Below are positions 36,852 through 45,267 of a DNA stretch of 64,000 nucleotides, in pieces (within the stretch, counting starts at the first letter, position 1; each line of letters begins with the position of its first letter). The stretch is from Nitrospira sp. Its GTDB lineage: Bacteria; Nitrospirota; Nitrospiria; Nitrospirales; Nitrospiraceae. The notes under the pieces were generated by a model, which made no database searches, was not told where the DNA came from, and saw only the letters and a program-made list of their open reading frames with translations. The stretch covers positions 38,857 through 102,856 of the forward strand of contig JAJFBJ010000007.1 of assembly GCA_020697375.1 (NCBI GenBank), written 5' to 3'. Both the position numbers and the translations under genes were made by a program.

Positions 36852-36937
36852 GCGCCGGCGCCGTCCGAGCTACGGCGGCTGTCCGGGCACGCGGGAACTC
36901 CGTAGGTCTGCGCGTGCGGCACAACAGAAGCATACTC

Positions 36938-36970
36938 GGCGGCCGGCAGGACTTTTTCAGCTTCCTGCCA
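36938..36970. repeat. half-copy of palindromic family A (copy 3)
   Basis: The stretch GGCCGGCAGGACTTTTTCAG followed by CTTCCTGCC matches the closing arm of family A. The opening arm is not recognisable in the 85 bp before it. It lies between the WaaG-like and the kinase genes and appears to be a decayed element. Confidence 0.45.
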
Positions 36971-37033
36971 CAAGGTCAGTCGGTGCGCCAGCGAACGGGT
37001 ACAGACATTCAACTAAGCCGGCAGGCTTGGCAT

Positions 37034-37843
37034 ATGGCATCCTTCATAGTCTCTCCATGGATCCCGCAGCCGGTCCCTCCGGGGTTCGTTCGCAAGCACA
37101 GCGCCCCGTTCAGCTGGTGCGTTCGAGCCTCCGCCGCGACCGCGGATCTCGAACGAATCGTGCGCGATCCGGATACCTTACTCGGCGCCGGGGCGCGGAT
37201 TCTCAAATCGAGCCGGCATTGCATTCTGGGGCTTGTCGGCCGGTATGTGATCAAGCGATGGGATTGCCGAGGAGGCGGGGAACGATTGAAAGCCCTGGTC
37301 CGGCGCTCCCGGTCGGAACGCGCCGGATTGCATGCAATGGCGCTCGAACGAGCCGGCATTGCGACGGCGCCTGTCCTGGCCTGGGGGCAACAATATCGGT
37401 ATGGACTCCCTGGATGGAGCTATCTGGTCATGGGATATGTGGCCGATGGCGCCGATCTCGGGCAGTGGCAGGGAGATCGGCTGCCGGTGATGGACGCCGT
37501 CGGCGATTTGATCGGACGCCTCCATCGGTATGGGTTCAGGCATAGGGACCTCAAGCCTTCCAATCTGTTGATCACGCGCGATGGCCATCCCTATCTCATC
37601 GATCTTGACGCTGTACGCATGGCCGGCTCGATTTCTCCCGCACGTGGATCGGCGGACGTGGTGAAACTGGCCCGCCGGATGGTTGAACTATCTACCCTCT
37701 CCCCACAAGAGGCCGCTCACTTCGTCAGGCATTATTGCCTCGCGCGAGGAATCAGTCCCAGGCGTCAGCCGTGGCAGATGTTCAAATCGGAAGCCGTCCG
37801 CTATCCGGAATTTCAAGCGATCCGGATCAGGCCGCGCCGTTGA
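37034..37843 (+). CDS. lipopolysaccharide core kinase, WaaP/RfaP-like
   Basis: The 269-residue protein has a protein-kinase-like fold: VGRYVIKRWD (ATP-binding lysine), RSERAGLHAMALERAGIATAPVLAW (family signature after the helix), VMGYVADGADLG (hinge), the catalytic loop FRHRDLKPSNLLIT and the metal-binding YLIDLDAVRM. WaaP-type kinases phosphorylate heptose I in the inner core, which stiffens the outer membrane. It follows a WaaG-like gene. An open frame extends upstream to 36620, but that part overlaps the glycosyltransferase gene and a repeat fragment, so MASFIV at 37034 is taken as the start; no clear ribosome site is seen there. Another LPS or lipid kinase is possible. Confidence 0.8.
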   Translation: MASFIVSPWIPQPVPPGFVRKHSAPFSWCVRASAATADLERIVRDPDTLLGAGARILKSSRHCILGLVGRYVIKRWDCRGGGERLKALVRRSRSERAGLHAMALERAGIATAPVLAWGQQYRYGLPGWSYLVMGYVADGADLGQWQGDRLPVMDAVGDLIGRLHRYGFRHRDLKPSNLLITRDGHPYLIDLDAVRMAGSISPARGSADVVKLARRMVELSTLSPQEAAHFVRHYCLARGISPRRQPWQMFKSEAVRYPEFQAIRIRPRR

Positions 37844-38022
37844 TGGAGCCCGGCTGCAATCTGGTCCCGCGGACCATTTGATGCTGGAATTCCGTCCCAC
37901 CGACGCCTGGCGCAAGTACCGATCTTGACAAGCGGAAAGATGACCTGTTACGAGGCCCACGGGCCCTGATTGTTGCAGGCGTCGCCGCCTATCGTAGAAG
38001 CCGTTCGGAAGGGATTGCCGTC

Positions 38023-38826
38023 TTGAGCCATACTCCGATATCCGCCTTGGTCATCGCCTATAACGATGAGCCCAATATGCGGGCCTGTCTGGAATCCATT
38101 ACCTGGGCCGATGAGATCATCGTGGTGGATTCCCACAGCACGGATGCCACCGAACGGATCAGCCGCGAATTCACCGGCAGGGTCTATCAGCATGAGTTCC
38201 GCGGCTTCGGCCTGCTGCGGAACGAGGCCCTCGCGCATGCCACGCACGATTGGGTATTCAGTCTCGATACCGATGAGCGGGCGACGCCGGAATTGCGCGA
38301 TGAGATCCGGCAGGTGCTGGCGTCCGGTCCCCAGGCAGACGCCTATTTCGTGCCCCGCAAGAATTATTTCCTCGGGCGGTGGATCCGGCATTGCGGCTGG
38401 TTCCCTGATTACCGGCAGCCGCAATTGTTCCGCAAAAGCCGCCTGCGCTACCGGGAAGAACTGGTCCACGAAAGTTTCGATCTCGACGGCAGGCCGGGCT
38501 ATCTGACCGCTCCCGCCCTGCAATTCCCGTTTCGGGACATCGACCATTACTTAGCGAAGCAGGAACGCTATTCCGATCTGATGGCGCGGCGCATGGTGGA
38601 GCAGGGACGATCCTTCGCCTGGCACCAGCTGTTGTCGCATCCCTGCTTCACCTTTCTGAAGATGTATGTCGGACGCAAAGGCTGTCTGGACGGGGTGCCG
38701 GGCCTCATTTTATGCGGACTCTATGCCTATTACACGTTCATCAAGTACGCCCGCTTTTGGGAGTTGCGGGGCGAAGCGACGCCGCGACGAAACGTGGCGG
38801 CGCGGGCGAAACAGGGCCGGCGCTGA
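38023..38826 (+). CDS. glycosyltransferase family 2, WaaE/KdtX-like (first of a tandem pair)
   Basis: The 267-residue GT-A enzyme shows SALVIAYNDEPNMRACLESITWADEIIVVDSHSTD, FSLDTDERATPELRDEI, RKNYFLGRWIRHCGWFPDYRQPQLF and GVPGLILCGLYAYYTFIKYARFWE. This matches the WaaE/KdtX group, which adds glucose to heptose I of the inner core in several bacteria. The start is TTG 38023 with GGAAGGGA 9 nt upstream; no ATG or GTG is available in frame. It is followed 32 bp later by a related gene. Confidence 0.87.
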   Translation: MSHTPISALVIAYNDEPNMRACLESITWADEIIVVDSHSTDATERISREFTGRVYQHEFRGFGLLRNEALAHATHDWVFSLDTDERATPELRDEIRQVLASGPQADAYFVPRKNYFLGRWIRHCGWFPDYRQPQLFRKSRLRYREELVHESFDLDGRPGYLTAPALQFPFRDIDHYLAKQERYSDLMARRMVEQGRSFAWHQLLSHPCFTFLKMYVGRKGCLDGVPGLILCGLYAYYTFIKYARFWELRGEATPRRNVAARAKQGRR

Positions 38827-38858
38827 GTCCAGAACAGGATGAGCAGAGGAACGATTCG

Positions 38859-39620
38859 ATGACCCTAGCGACGGTGGTGATCACGAAGGACGAAGAACAC
38901 AACATCGCGGATTGTCTCCAATCGGTCAGGTGGGCCGACGAGCTCATCGTGGTGGATGCCGAGAGCCGGGATCGAACCGTGGAACTCGCGACGCGTTACA
39001 CTCAGCGGGTGTTCGTGCGCCCATGGCCGGGGTATGGGCCGCAAAAGAATTTCGGGATCGACCAGGCCGGCGCGGAGTGGATTCTCGTCGTGGACGCCGA
39101 TGAGCGGGTGACGGATGGATTGCGACGGGAGATTCAAGAGTTGCTGGCGGCCGCACCGCCTGCGGAGATCGGGGGCTATGAGATTCCACGGCGAAACTTT
39201 TTTTACGGGAAGTGGATTCAGGGCGGCGGCCTGTTCCCGGACTATCAAATGCGGCTGTTCCGAAAGACTGCCGGACGGTATGACGATGTGCGGCTGCATG
39301 AGAATTTCACCCTCACCGGCCGAAAAGGGCGGCTGCGGGAGCCGTTCGACCACTACAGCATGCCGACCGTGAACCATCACATCCGCAAGATGATGCGGTA
39401 CACGACCTTGGGCGCCGACGAGAAACTCGCCGGCGCCGCACATATCAGCGGATGGGTCATCGCGACGCACCATATCGGCACCATGCTGAAGACTCTGTTC
39501 ATGCGCGGCGGCTATCGGGACGGTGTGCACGGCCTGGTGGTGGCGATGTTTGCCGGACTCCACACGTTCGTCAAATATGCCAAGGCCTGGGAGCGGTTGA
39601 ACGTGAGAAACAAGACATGA
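38859..39620 (+). CDS. glycosyltransferase family 2, WaaE/KdtX-like (second of a tandem pair)
   Basis: The 253-residue protein is a paralogue of the preceding gene: TVVITKDEEHNIADCLQSVRWADELIVVDAESRD, VVDADERVTDGLRREI, RRNFFYGKWIQGGGLFPDYQMRLF and GLVVAMFAGLHTFVKYAKAWE. Conservation of the DADER motif and of the YGKWI..GLFPDYQ block suggests the same sugar-transfer chemistry with a different position or acceptor. ATG 38859 has AGAGGA 8 nt upstream. It probably acts at the cytoplasmic face on the growing core. Confidence 0.87.
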   Translation: MTLATVVITKDEEHNIADCLQSVRWADELIVVDAESRDRTVELATRYTQRVFVRPWPGYGPQKNFGIDQAGAEWILVVDADERVTDGLRREIQELLAAAPPAEIGGYEIPRRNFFYGKWIQGGGLFPDYQMRLFRKTAGRYDDVRLHENFTLTGRKGRLREPFDHYSMPTVNHHIRKMMRYTTLGADEKLAGAAHISGWVIATHHIGTMLKTLFMRGGYRDGVHGLVVAMFAGLHTFVKYAKAWERLNVRNKT

Positions 39621-39669
39621 GCCCGATGCAAACCTCTCGGCTCGATGCGATGGAGGCATCATTCGCCTG

Positions 39670-40773
39670 ATGCGTATCGGCATCGATGCGGCTTCGGTCG
39701 TGGGAGACAAGGGCGGTGTCGGCTGGCATACGCATCATCTCTTACGCGCTCTGTTGGATGTGAAGGATGACATTGAATATCTCGGCTACCTCAGGCCCGG
39801 GTCGTTGCGAGCCGGTCTGCTCGATGGCTGGCCGGTGAATGATCGGATGCGTTGGATGGAGGTGCCGCGGTGGCTGATGCCCTTGCGTGGTATCCGGGAT
39901 GGGCTCGATCTTTATCATGGCCCCAACTTCAAGATGCATACGAGGGGACGATCAGGCGGCATCGTGACGATCCATGACCTGTGGCTGGCGCGCCATCCGC
40001 AATATTCACGGAAATTATTGGGGCAGGCCGGCTCGTCCCGGCGCGCAAGGGCCAGGGCCAATCGGGCGAGGAAAGTGGTGACGGTGTCGGAGTTTTCGGC
40101 TCAGGAAATCGAAACGCTCTATGGAATCCCGCGTGAGCGGATGGCCGTCATCCATAACGGAGTGTCCCAGGAATTTTCTCCGGTACGCGATGAGCCGGCG
40201 ATGGCGAAGCTGCGGAAACGCTGGGCTATCCCGGCCTCCGGGTTCATCCTGTTCGTCGGAGGGGCCGATCCAAGGAAAAACCATCGCGTCTTCCTGCAGG
40301 CCGTGGCGCAATCGCGTTCACAATTGGGGGGACGGGCCATCCTGCTCGTGGGTGATGCGGAGCATCCGCAAGGGAGTTACAAGGCGACGGCTCGGGCGCT
40401 CGGGTTGGAGCCGGATGTCCGTTGCACGGGGCGTCTCGATCGGGAAGATCTGCGGCAACTCTATGCCTTCGCCGATCTGTTCGTGTTTCCTTCGCGCTAT
40501 GAGGGATTCGGCATGCCGGTCCTGGAAGCCATGGCCTGCGGGTCGCCGACGATCACGTCCTCCACGTCATCGTTGCCCGAAGTGGCGGGAGACGCGGCCT
40601 TGCTCATCCATCCCGACGATCCCGAGGCCTTGGGCCAGGCGATGGTGACGGTGCTGTCCGATCATGAGCTCCGGCGGCAATTGCGGCAGCGCGGGTTTGA
40701 ACGCGCGCGGCTCTTTACCTGGCAGCGTGCCGCGTTGCGCACCGTGGCCCTGTATCGGGAACTCTGTGCTTAG
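39670..40773 (+). CDS. glycosyltransferase family 4 protein (mannosyltransferase-like)
   Basis: The 367-residue GT-B enzyme begins MRIGIDAASVVGDKGGVGWHTHHLLRAL and shows VTIHDLWLARHP, VVTVSEFSAQEIETLYGI, VIHNGVSQEF, LFVGGADPRKNH and the retaining motif VFPSRYEGFGMPVLEAMACGSPTITS with the usual E..G spacing. This layout is common in mannosyl- and rhamnosyltransferases of O-antigen clusters. The stop TAG (40771-40773) is the first three bases of a family A palindrome. Confidence 0.87.
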   Translation: MRIGIDAASVVGDKGGVGWHTHHLLRALLDVKDDIEYLGYLRPGSLRAGLLDGWPVNDRMRWMEVPRWLMPLRGIRDGLDLYHGPNFKMHTRGRSGGIVTIHDLWLARHPQYSRKLLGQAGSSRRARARANRARKVVTVSEFSAQEIETLYGIPRERMAVIHNGVSQEFSPVRDEPAMAKLRKRWAIPASGFILFVGGADPRKNHRVFLQAVAQSRSQLGGRAILLVGDAEHPQGSYKATARALGLEPDVRCTGRLDREDLRQLYAFADLFVFPSRYEGFGMPVLEAMACGSPTITSSTSSLPEVAGDAALLIHPDDPEALGQAMVTVLSDHELRRQLRQRGFERARLFTWQRAALRTVALYRELCA

Positions 40774-40988
40774 CAGGCTGTCGAAAAAGCCCGCCAGCAT
40801 CGTTCTCGCATCGCGCCGAGGCTTACCGTACGGCCATGGGAACAGCGCCTGTCTCGGCAAGTTCAGGGTGGGAGGGTGAGAAAACTTACGATTCGCCTCT
40901 GCGACTCGCTGCGGCCTTGCCTGGGACAAGGTGCGCTTGGCGCGCCGGGGTTGGGCGGGTAAGAAGGTTGTCTTTTTTGACAGCCTGC
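40771..40988. repeat. palindromic repeat family A, copy 4 (long form)
   Basis: About 215 bp in the 482-bp gap before waaQ. The left end TAGCAGGCTGTCGAAAAAGC and the right end GTCTTTTTTGACAGCCTGC pair as an inverted repeat, and the core holds TTCTCGCATCG and CTCGCTGCGGCCTTGCC, shared with copies 5 and 7. It carries about 90 extra bp compared with copy 7, some in GC-rich hairpins (GGCGCGCC at about 40938). It supplies the stop codon of the preceding gene. Confidence 0.75.
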
Positions 40989-41062
40989 AGGCTATTCTGT
41001 TCCCCCTGTGCGACTCCCTGCGGTTCTGTAGTTCGGGGGTGGGAGTAGTTATCAACGACCTG

Positions 41063-41242
41063 CTAGCCCGGGTTATTCATGAATGCCGTTGCGAGTCGTT
41101 CGAGACCGAAGCCCGCCGGGGCTTCTCGCAAGTAAGGCCGACGTAGGCGTACTTGCAGTCCGTCGAGGAGGCCGAACGAGAAAAGCCTCGCCGGGCGAGA
41201 GCATCGGACGACGGAGTAGGTATCATGAAGAATCCGGGCTAG
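41063..41242. repeat. palindromic repeat family B, copy 2
   Basis: 180 bp ending 13 bp before the waaQ start. The left end CTAGCCCGGGTTATTCATGA and the right end TCATGAAGAATCCGGGCTAG match as an inverted repeat with few mismatches. Inside are perfect hairpins: GAAGCCC-GCCG-GGGCTTC, CAAGTA/TACTTG and CTCGCC-G-GGCGAG. The rest of the 482-bp gap (40989-41062) shows nothing recognisable. The element has no coding capacity and fits a MITE- or REP-like unit. Confidence 0.8.
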
Positions 41243-41255
41243 GGACGATGGCACG

Positions 41256-42299
41256 ATGAATCTGCGGAATATCCTGGTCATCAAATTGCGGCATATCGGC
41301 GATGTGCTTCTTTCGACGCCTGTATTGCATGCGTTGCGAGAGGCCTATCCCGGCGCGCGCGTCACCATGCTGGTAAATCGCGGGACAGAAGGAGTCCTGA
41401 CGCACAATCCCGATGTGGACGAGGTGTTGTGTCTCGAAAAAGGCGCCTGGGAAGCGCAGCTGAAATTCCTGCGGATGCTCCGGCGTCGTGCCTTCGATTG
41501 TGTCATCGACCTCACCGATGGCGATCGGTCCGCCGGCATCAGCCTGATGACCGGCGCGCCCGTCCGCGTCGGATTCAACGCGGAACATCGCTGGCGTGGG
41601 CTCCTGTACAGCGCCCTGGCCAAACCCCGGCCGGCGGATCAGCATCGGGTGGACTATGACCTTTGCAGCCTCCGGGCTCTGGGCCTCGATCCGAAACCGG
41701 GGACGCCTGCCCTGCATGTGTCGCAGGCAGAGGAGCAGGTTGTGGAGGGCTGGCTGCAGGAGGCCGGTCTGCTCTCTCCCGAAAGTTCCCCGTTGCTGGT
41801 GTTGTTGCAGCCGGGAGCGCGCTATTCGCTGAAGGTGTGGCCGCGAGAACGGTTCGCTCAGCTGGCTGATCTTCTCGCCGAGCGGTTTTCCTGCCGGATT
41901 CTTCTGGGCGGCGATCAACGCGAGCGCGAGATCGCCGAGCAGGTGGCCCGCCACACGCGTTGCGCGCCTCAGGTGGTGGCGGGGAAATTTTCGCTGCTGC
42001 AGTTCGCTTCGTTGATGACACGTTGCGCCTTGTTCGTCGGGAACGACGGCGGCGCGATGCATATTGCGTCGGCGATGGGCACCGCGGTGGTCGCGCTCTT
42101 CGGGCCGACCTATCCGCAACGCTGGGGCCCGCGCGGCGGGCCGGCGCAGGTGATCTATAAAGGATTCGACTGCCGGGCCTGTTACCACCCGATCTGCCTG
42201 CGCGGCGACGACAGTTGCATGCAGCAGATCACCGTGGAGGAGGTCTTTGCGGCGGCGAGCCGGATGCTGGAGCGCAGGATCGCCGGGACAAGGACATGA
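41256..42299 (+). CDS. waaQ: lipopolysaccharide heptosyltransferase III
   Basis: GT9 family enzyme of 347 residues with ILVIKLRHIGDVLLSTPVLHALR, the WaaQ-type N-terminus, then FDCVIDLTDGDRSAG, LQPGARYSLKVWPRERFAQL, LGGDQREREIA, FVGNDGGAMHIASAMGTAVVALFGPTYP and the Cys-rich end CRACYHPICL with DSCMQQI. WaaQ adds a side-branch heptose to heptose II of the core. The short sequence ATGGCACGATGA directly before and over the start reads as a three-codon mini-ORF ending at the waaQ ATG. The waaQ stop overlaps the next start (ATGA). Confidence 0.92.
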   Translation: MNLRNILVIKLRHIGDVLLSTPVLHALREAYPGARVTMLVNRGTEGVLTHNPDVDEVLCLEKGAWEAQLKFLRMLRRRAFDCVIDLTDGDRSAGISLMTGAPVRVGFNAEHRWRGLLYSALAKPRPADQHRVDYDLCSLRALGLDPKPGTPALHVSQAEEQVVEGWLQEAGLLSPESSPLLVLLQPGARYSLKVWPRERFAQLADLLAERFSCRILLGGDQREREIAEQVARHTRCAPQVVAGKFSLLQFASLMTRCALFVGNDGGAMHIASAMGTAVVALFGPTYPQRWGPRGGPAQVIYKGFDCRACYHPICLRGDDSCMQQITVEEVFAAASRMLERRIAGTRT

Positions 42300-43195
42300 A
42301 GGACGCATTGGTGAGCGTGGTGATACCGGTGTTCAACGGTGCTCCGTTCGTGGCCAAGGCCGTGGCCAGCGTGCGGGCGCAAGGGCATAAGACGCTGGAA
42401 ATACTCGTGGTGGACGACGGCTCGACCGACGGCACGCAGGAGGTGCTGAAGCGCCTTGAGCAGAGCGACGGGATCCGATGGTTTCAGCGCAGCCATGGAG
42501 GGCCGGCGCGGTCGAGAAACTACGGCATCGAAGCGGCGCAGGGGCGGTTCATTGCTCTGCTGGATTGTGACGATGAGTGGTTGCCGGGCAAACTCGCGGC
42601 CCAGTTGACGATCATGGATCATCGGCCGGAGGTGGGACTGGTCCATACGGATTTCGAGGTGCGCTTCGAAGACGGGACCTTGGAAGAACGTGTGGCGGCC
42701 CGATCGAGCCGTGAGCCGATGGTCCAGGCGTTTGCGGGCGGTCATGTGGCCCTGCCGTCGACGCTCCTGATCAGAAAAACCATACTGGACCAGGTGGGTC
42801 GCCTGGATCCGGAACTCTACGGGTCGGAAGATTCCGATCTGACCATCCGGCTCTTTCGAGTCACCGCCTTCGAGTGCATCGATCAGGTGCTGGTCAGAAA
42901 ACTTCAGCGAGGCCACGGCTATCGGGATATGGCCTTCGATGAGCAGACGCATCGCGAACGTGTGCTGGCCAGCCGGGATCGTTTTCTCATGCGTCTGGAA
43001 GGGTTCGCTCCGCTGACGGCGGCGCAACGGGCGGCATTGGATCGGGAATGGGCGAATTATTTCTTGTTGAAGGGCGTGGCGGCTGAACGGGCGGGCCGCC
43101 GGAGCGAAGCGCGACGGCAATATTTGCAAGCGATCCGCAAGGCGCCGGGCAGGGTGCGAGGGTATACCCGCTGGCTCCGCACCTTGAAGCCCTAG
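42296..43195 (+). CDS. glycosyltransferase family 2 with helical C-terminal tail
   Basis: The 299-residue protein starts MKDALVSVVIPVFNGAPFVAKAVASVRAQ at the ATG that overlaps the waaQ stop. GT-A motifs are VVDDGSTDGT, GGPARSRNYGIEAAQGRFIALLDCDDEWLPGKL and YGSEDSDLTIRLF. After the catalytic part (about 1-230) come helices ending in a TPR-like unit (AERAGRRSEARRQYLQAIRKAPGR). The gene shares this design with the GT2 gene on the minus strand at 44375-45250. The acceptor is probably outer core or O-antigen sugar. Confidence 0.85.
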   Translation: MKDALVSVVIPVFNGAPFVAKAVASVRAQGHKTLEILVVDDGSTDGTQEVLKRLEQSDGIRWFQRSHGGPARSRNYGIEAAQGRFIALLDCDDEWLPGKLAAQLTIMDHRPEVGLVHTDFEVRFEDGTLEERVAARSSREPMVQAFAGGHVALPSTLLIRKTILDQVGRLDPELYGSEDSDLTIRLFRVTAFECIDQVLVRKLQRGHGYRDMAFDEQTHRERVLASRDRFLMRLEGFAPLTAAQRAALDREWANYFLLKGVAAERAGRRSEARRQYLQAIRKAPGRVRGYTRWLRTLKP

Positions 43196-43335
43196 GGGCG
43201 AACTCCAGCAGTCCGCCGCCGCGTTCTCGACACCTGTGAAGCGTGAATGTTCCGAATCTGATGACGCGCTGAATGTCGGACAATCAACAGATCGACAGAT
43301 CATCAGATGCTTGACGTGCATTCTGCTTTGACCGA

Positions 43336-43351
43336 CGTCTTACGAAAGACG
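43336..43351 (+). promoter_or_regulatory. perfect hairpin just before a methyltransferase start
   Basis: CGTCTT-ACGA-AAGACG is a 6-bp perfect stem with a 4-nt loop that ends 2 nt before the ATG at 43354. It covers the region where the ribosome binds and could limit translation. The 158-bp gap before it also holds a piece of family A (about 43205-43230, CAGTCCGCCGCCGCGTTCTC). Confidence 0.4.
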
Positions 43352-43353
43352 AT

Positions 43354-44394
43354 ATGGAAACCATCGATTGCGAAGTATGCGGAGAATCTGCGGCCGCGGA
43401 GCAGTTCAGTCAATACGATCTTGCTCACCATGTCACGGATGATTTGTTTACGGTGGTCCGTTGTCAGGGCTGCAGCCTGCTGTTCTTGAATCCCCGCCCC
43501 ACGCGTGAAGAGATCGGTCGATTCTATCCCGCTACCTATTATCCCGACGCCGCGCCAGCTACGGCCGGCGACCTCCGGCTGGCCGCCAAGCGATGGTCGG
43601 GAAAGGTCAGGCGTTGGATCGCCCAGGATTTCTATGGCTATCCGGTGCCCGAGCGGGCGCGCCGATGGCAATGGGCGCGACGGCTGTTGCTCCTGCCCGA
43701 GTACCTGTGGCGCTTGTGGCGCGGGCGCGGGCTGCTGCCCTGGGCCGGCCGAGGCCGGGCCCTGGATGTCGGCTGCGGAGCGGGCAATAATCTCGTGTCG
43801 TTGCAGGAGCAAGGGTGGGACGTGTCGGGAGTGGATGCCAGCGCTGTGGCGGTGTCGCGCGCGCGGGCCCGGTTCGGTGAGCGGGTGCGCCTTGGAGACC
43901 TGCGGTCGATGGACTACGAAGACCGGACCTTCGATACGGTGTTGTTCAGTCATGTGCTGGAGCATCTGCACGGTCCGCTGCCTCTCTTGAAGGAGGTGTG
44001 GCGCATTCTGGACTGGGAGGGCCGGGTCGTGATTCTGTGCCCCAATGCCGGCAGTCTGGAAGCGAAACTCTTTGGCCGATGGTGGTTTCCCTGGGAGCTG
44101 CCCCGCCACCTGTTTCATTATGAAAAGAGCACGCTCGCCCGGGTTCTGGAAGAAGCCGGGTTCCGCATCGAATCCATCAGCACCGGTCTCGGATCGCTGT
44201 ATTTCATGGCGAGTCTGGATCGAGTCTGGGAACAGCGGTTCGGCAAAGCCGTTCCCTGCCGGCGGCTCATCGAAAAGATGTTGGTCCGCCCCTTCTGTTT
44301 CGTGCTCGGACATCTGGGGTACGGGACGGAGCTGAAGGTCTATGCGAGGAAACAGAAGGCTGCGTCAGGCTCAGTTAGACCAGATACGATCTGA
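43354..44394 (+). CDS. SAM-dependent methyltransferase with N-terminal Cys cluster
   Basis: The 346-residue protein has two Cys pairs at the N-terminus (CEVCG and CQGCSLLFLNPRP), a zinc-ribbon-like unit found in sugar methyltransferases of polysaccharide clusters. The class I SAM domain follows (about 130-240): ALDVGCGAGNNLVSLQEQGWDVSGVD, FDTVLFSHVLEHLHGP and ILCPNAGSLEAKLFG. It probably methylates a sugar or terminates an O-antigen chain. Its end overlaps by 20 bp with the convergent GT2 gene. Confidence 0.85.
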   Translation: METIDCEVCGESAAAEQFSQYDLAHHVTDDLFTVVRCQGCSLLFLNPRPTREEIGRFYPATYYPDAAPATAGDLRLAAKRWSGKVRRWIAQDFYGYPVPERARRWQWARRLLLLPEYLWRLWRGRGLLPWAGRGRALDVGCGAGNNLVSLQEQGWDVSGVDASAVAVSRARARFGERVRLGDLRSMDYEDRTFDTVLFSHVLEHLHGPLPLLKEVWRILDWEGRVVILCPNAGSLEAKLFGRWWFPWELPRHLFHYEKSTLARVLEEAGFRIESISTGLGSLYFMASLDRVWEQRFGKAVPCRRLIEKMLVRPFCFVLGHLGYGTELKVYARKQKAASGSVRPDTI

Positions 44395-45250
44395 GGAGCC
44401 GCAACCAGGTCTTGACGTTCAGCGGCTGGTAGCGCAGGGCGCAGCGAAACGCCTCTCGCGCGGGCTGCGGCGCACCGGCTCTCAGATGGTGCTTTCCCAA
44501 ATCCCCATAATAGACGGCCCAATCATTCGACAGGGCTTCCGCTTCTGCTGTGCCGGAAGAGCAAGCGGGGGCGTGTTTCTCAAGGAAGCGGCGGCGGCCT
44601 TCCAACGCGCGCAGGGATGGAATGCCCCGTGAGGCATTGTGGCCGTACAGCCGGTGACGGTACATCGGTTTCGCAACATGAATGAAACGATCCGGTCCGT
44701 AGAGGCGGATCGCTAGATCGATGTCCTCCCAGATCGAAAGGCGCGCATCGTACCCACCCACCGCGTCGAAACAAGTCTTGCGAAATAGCGAGCCGGATGT
44801 CGCGACATCGTGGCCGCCCCGCAGCAATTGCGTAATGCTCCGCCGCGGTTTCATGGCGGCGTCGTACTCAAGCATTCTGTTCTGCTCATCGACCTGATAG
44901 CCGTCACAATGGACGACGGCGGCCTCTGCTGCCGGTTCGAGGATGCGGAGCGTTTCTTCCAGAAATGTAGGCTCCCACAGATCGTCCTGATCGAGAAATG
45001 CCAGGTATGGCCCCTGCGCCAGTTGCGCGCCGGTATTGCGCGCCGCGGCCTGTCCGGCGTTTTGGGCGTGACGCACATACCGGACATGGGACAGCCGTTG
45101 CATGACTGCGCCGGTATCGTCGGTCGAGGCATCGTCCACGACGATGATTTCACGAGCGGGATGGGTCTGCGCAAGCACGGAATGAATCGCCTGTTCCAGA
45201 TATCTCGACGTGCCGTTGTAGGCGGGAATGACGACGCTGACCTGAGTCAC
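44375..45250 (-). CDS. glycosyltransferase family 2 (opposite strand)
   Basis: The 291-residue protein starts at GTG 45250 with AAGGA upstream. GT-A motifs are VSVVIPAYNGTSRYLEQAIHSVLAQ, VVDDASTDDTG, NAGQAAARNTGAQLAQGPYLAFLDQDDLWEPTFL and SIWEDIDLAIRLYG. A helical tail YYGDLGKHHLRAGAPQPAREAF closes the protein, as in the gene at 42296. It is one of only two genes on the minus strand in the 16-64 kb part, and its 3' end overlaps the methyltransferase gene by 20 bp, so the two transcripts converge. It could be an inverted duplicate of the GT2 gene at 42296, or a separate acquisition. Confidence 0.85.
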   Translation of the reverse strand: MTQVSVVIPAYNGTSRYLEQAIHSVLAQTHPAREIIVVDDASTDDTGAVMQRLSHVRYVRHAQNAGQAAARNTGAQLAQGPYLAFLDQDDLWEPTFLEETLRILEPAAEAAVVHCDGYQVDEQNRMLEYDAAMKPRRSITQLLRGGHDVATSGSLFRKTCFDAVGGYDARLSIWEDIDLAIRLYGPDRFIHVAKPMYRHRLYGHNASRGIPSLRALEGRRRFLEKHAPACSSGTAEAEALSNDWAVYYGDLGKHHLRAGAPQPAREAFRCALRYQPLNVKTWLRLLRSYLV

Positions 45251-45267
45251 AGTGATGAGTTCCTTGG

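Noticed and set aside
40989..41062. Possible small gene or RNA between repeats A4 and B2
   Set aside because: No start with ribosome site, no stable structure beyond the repeats themselves.
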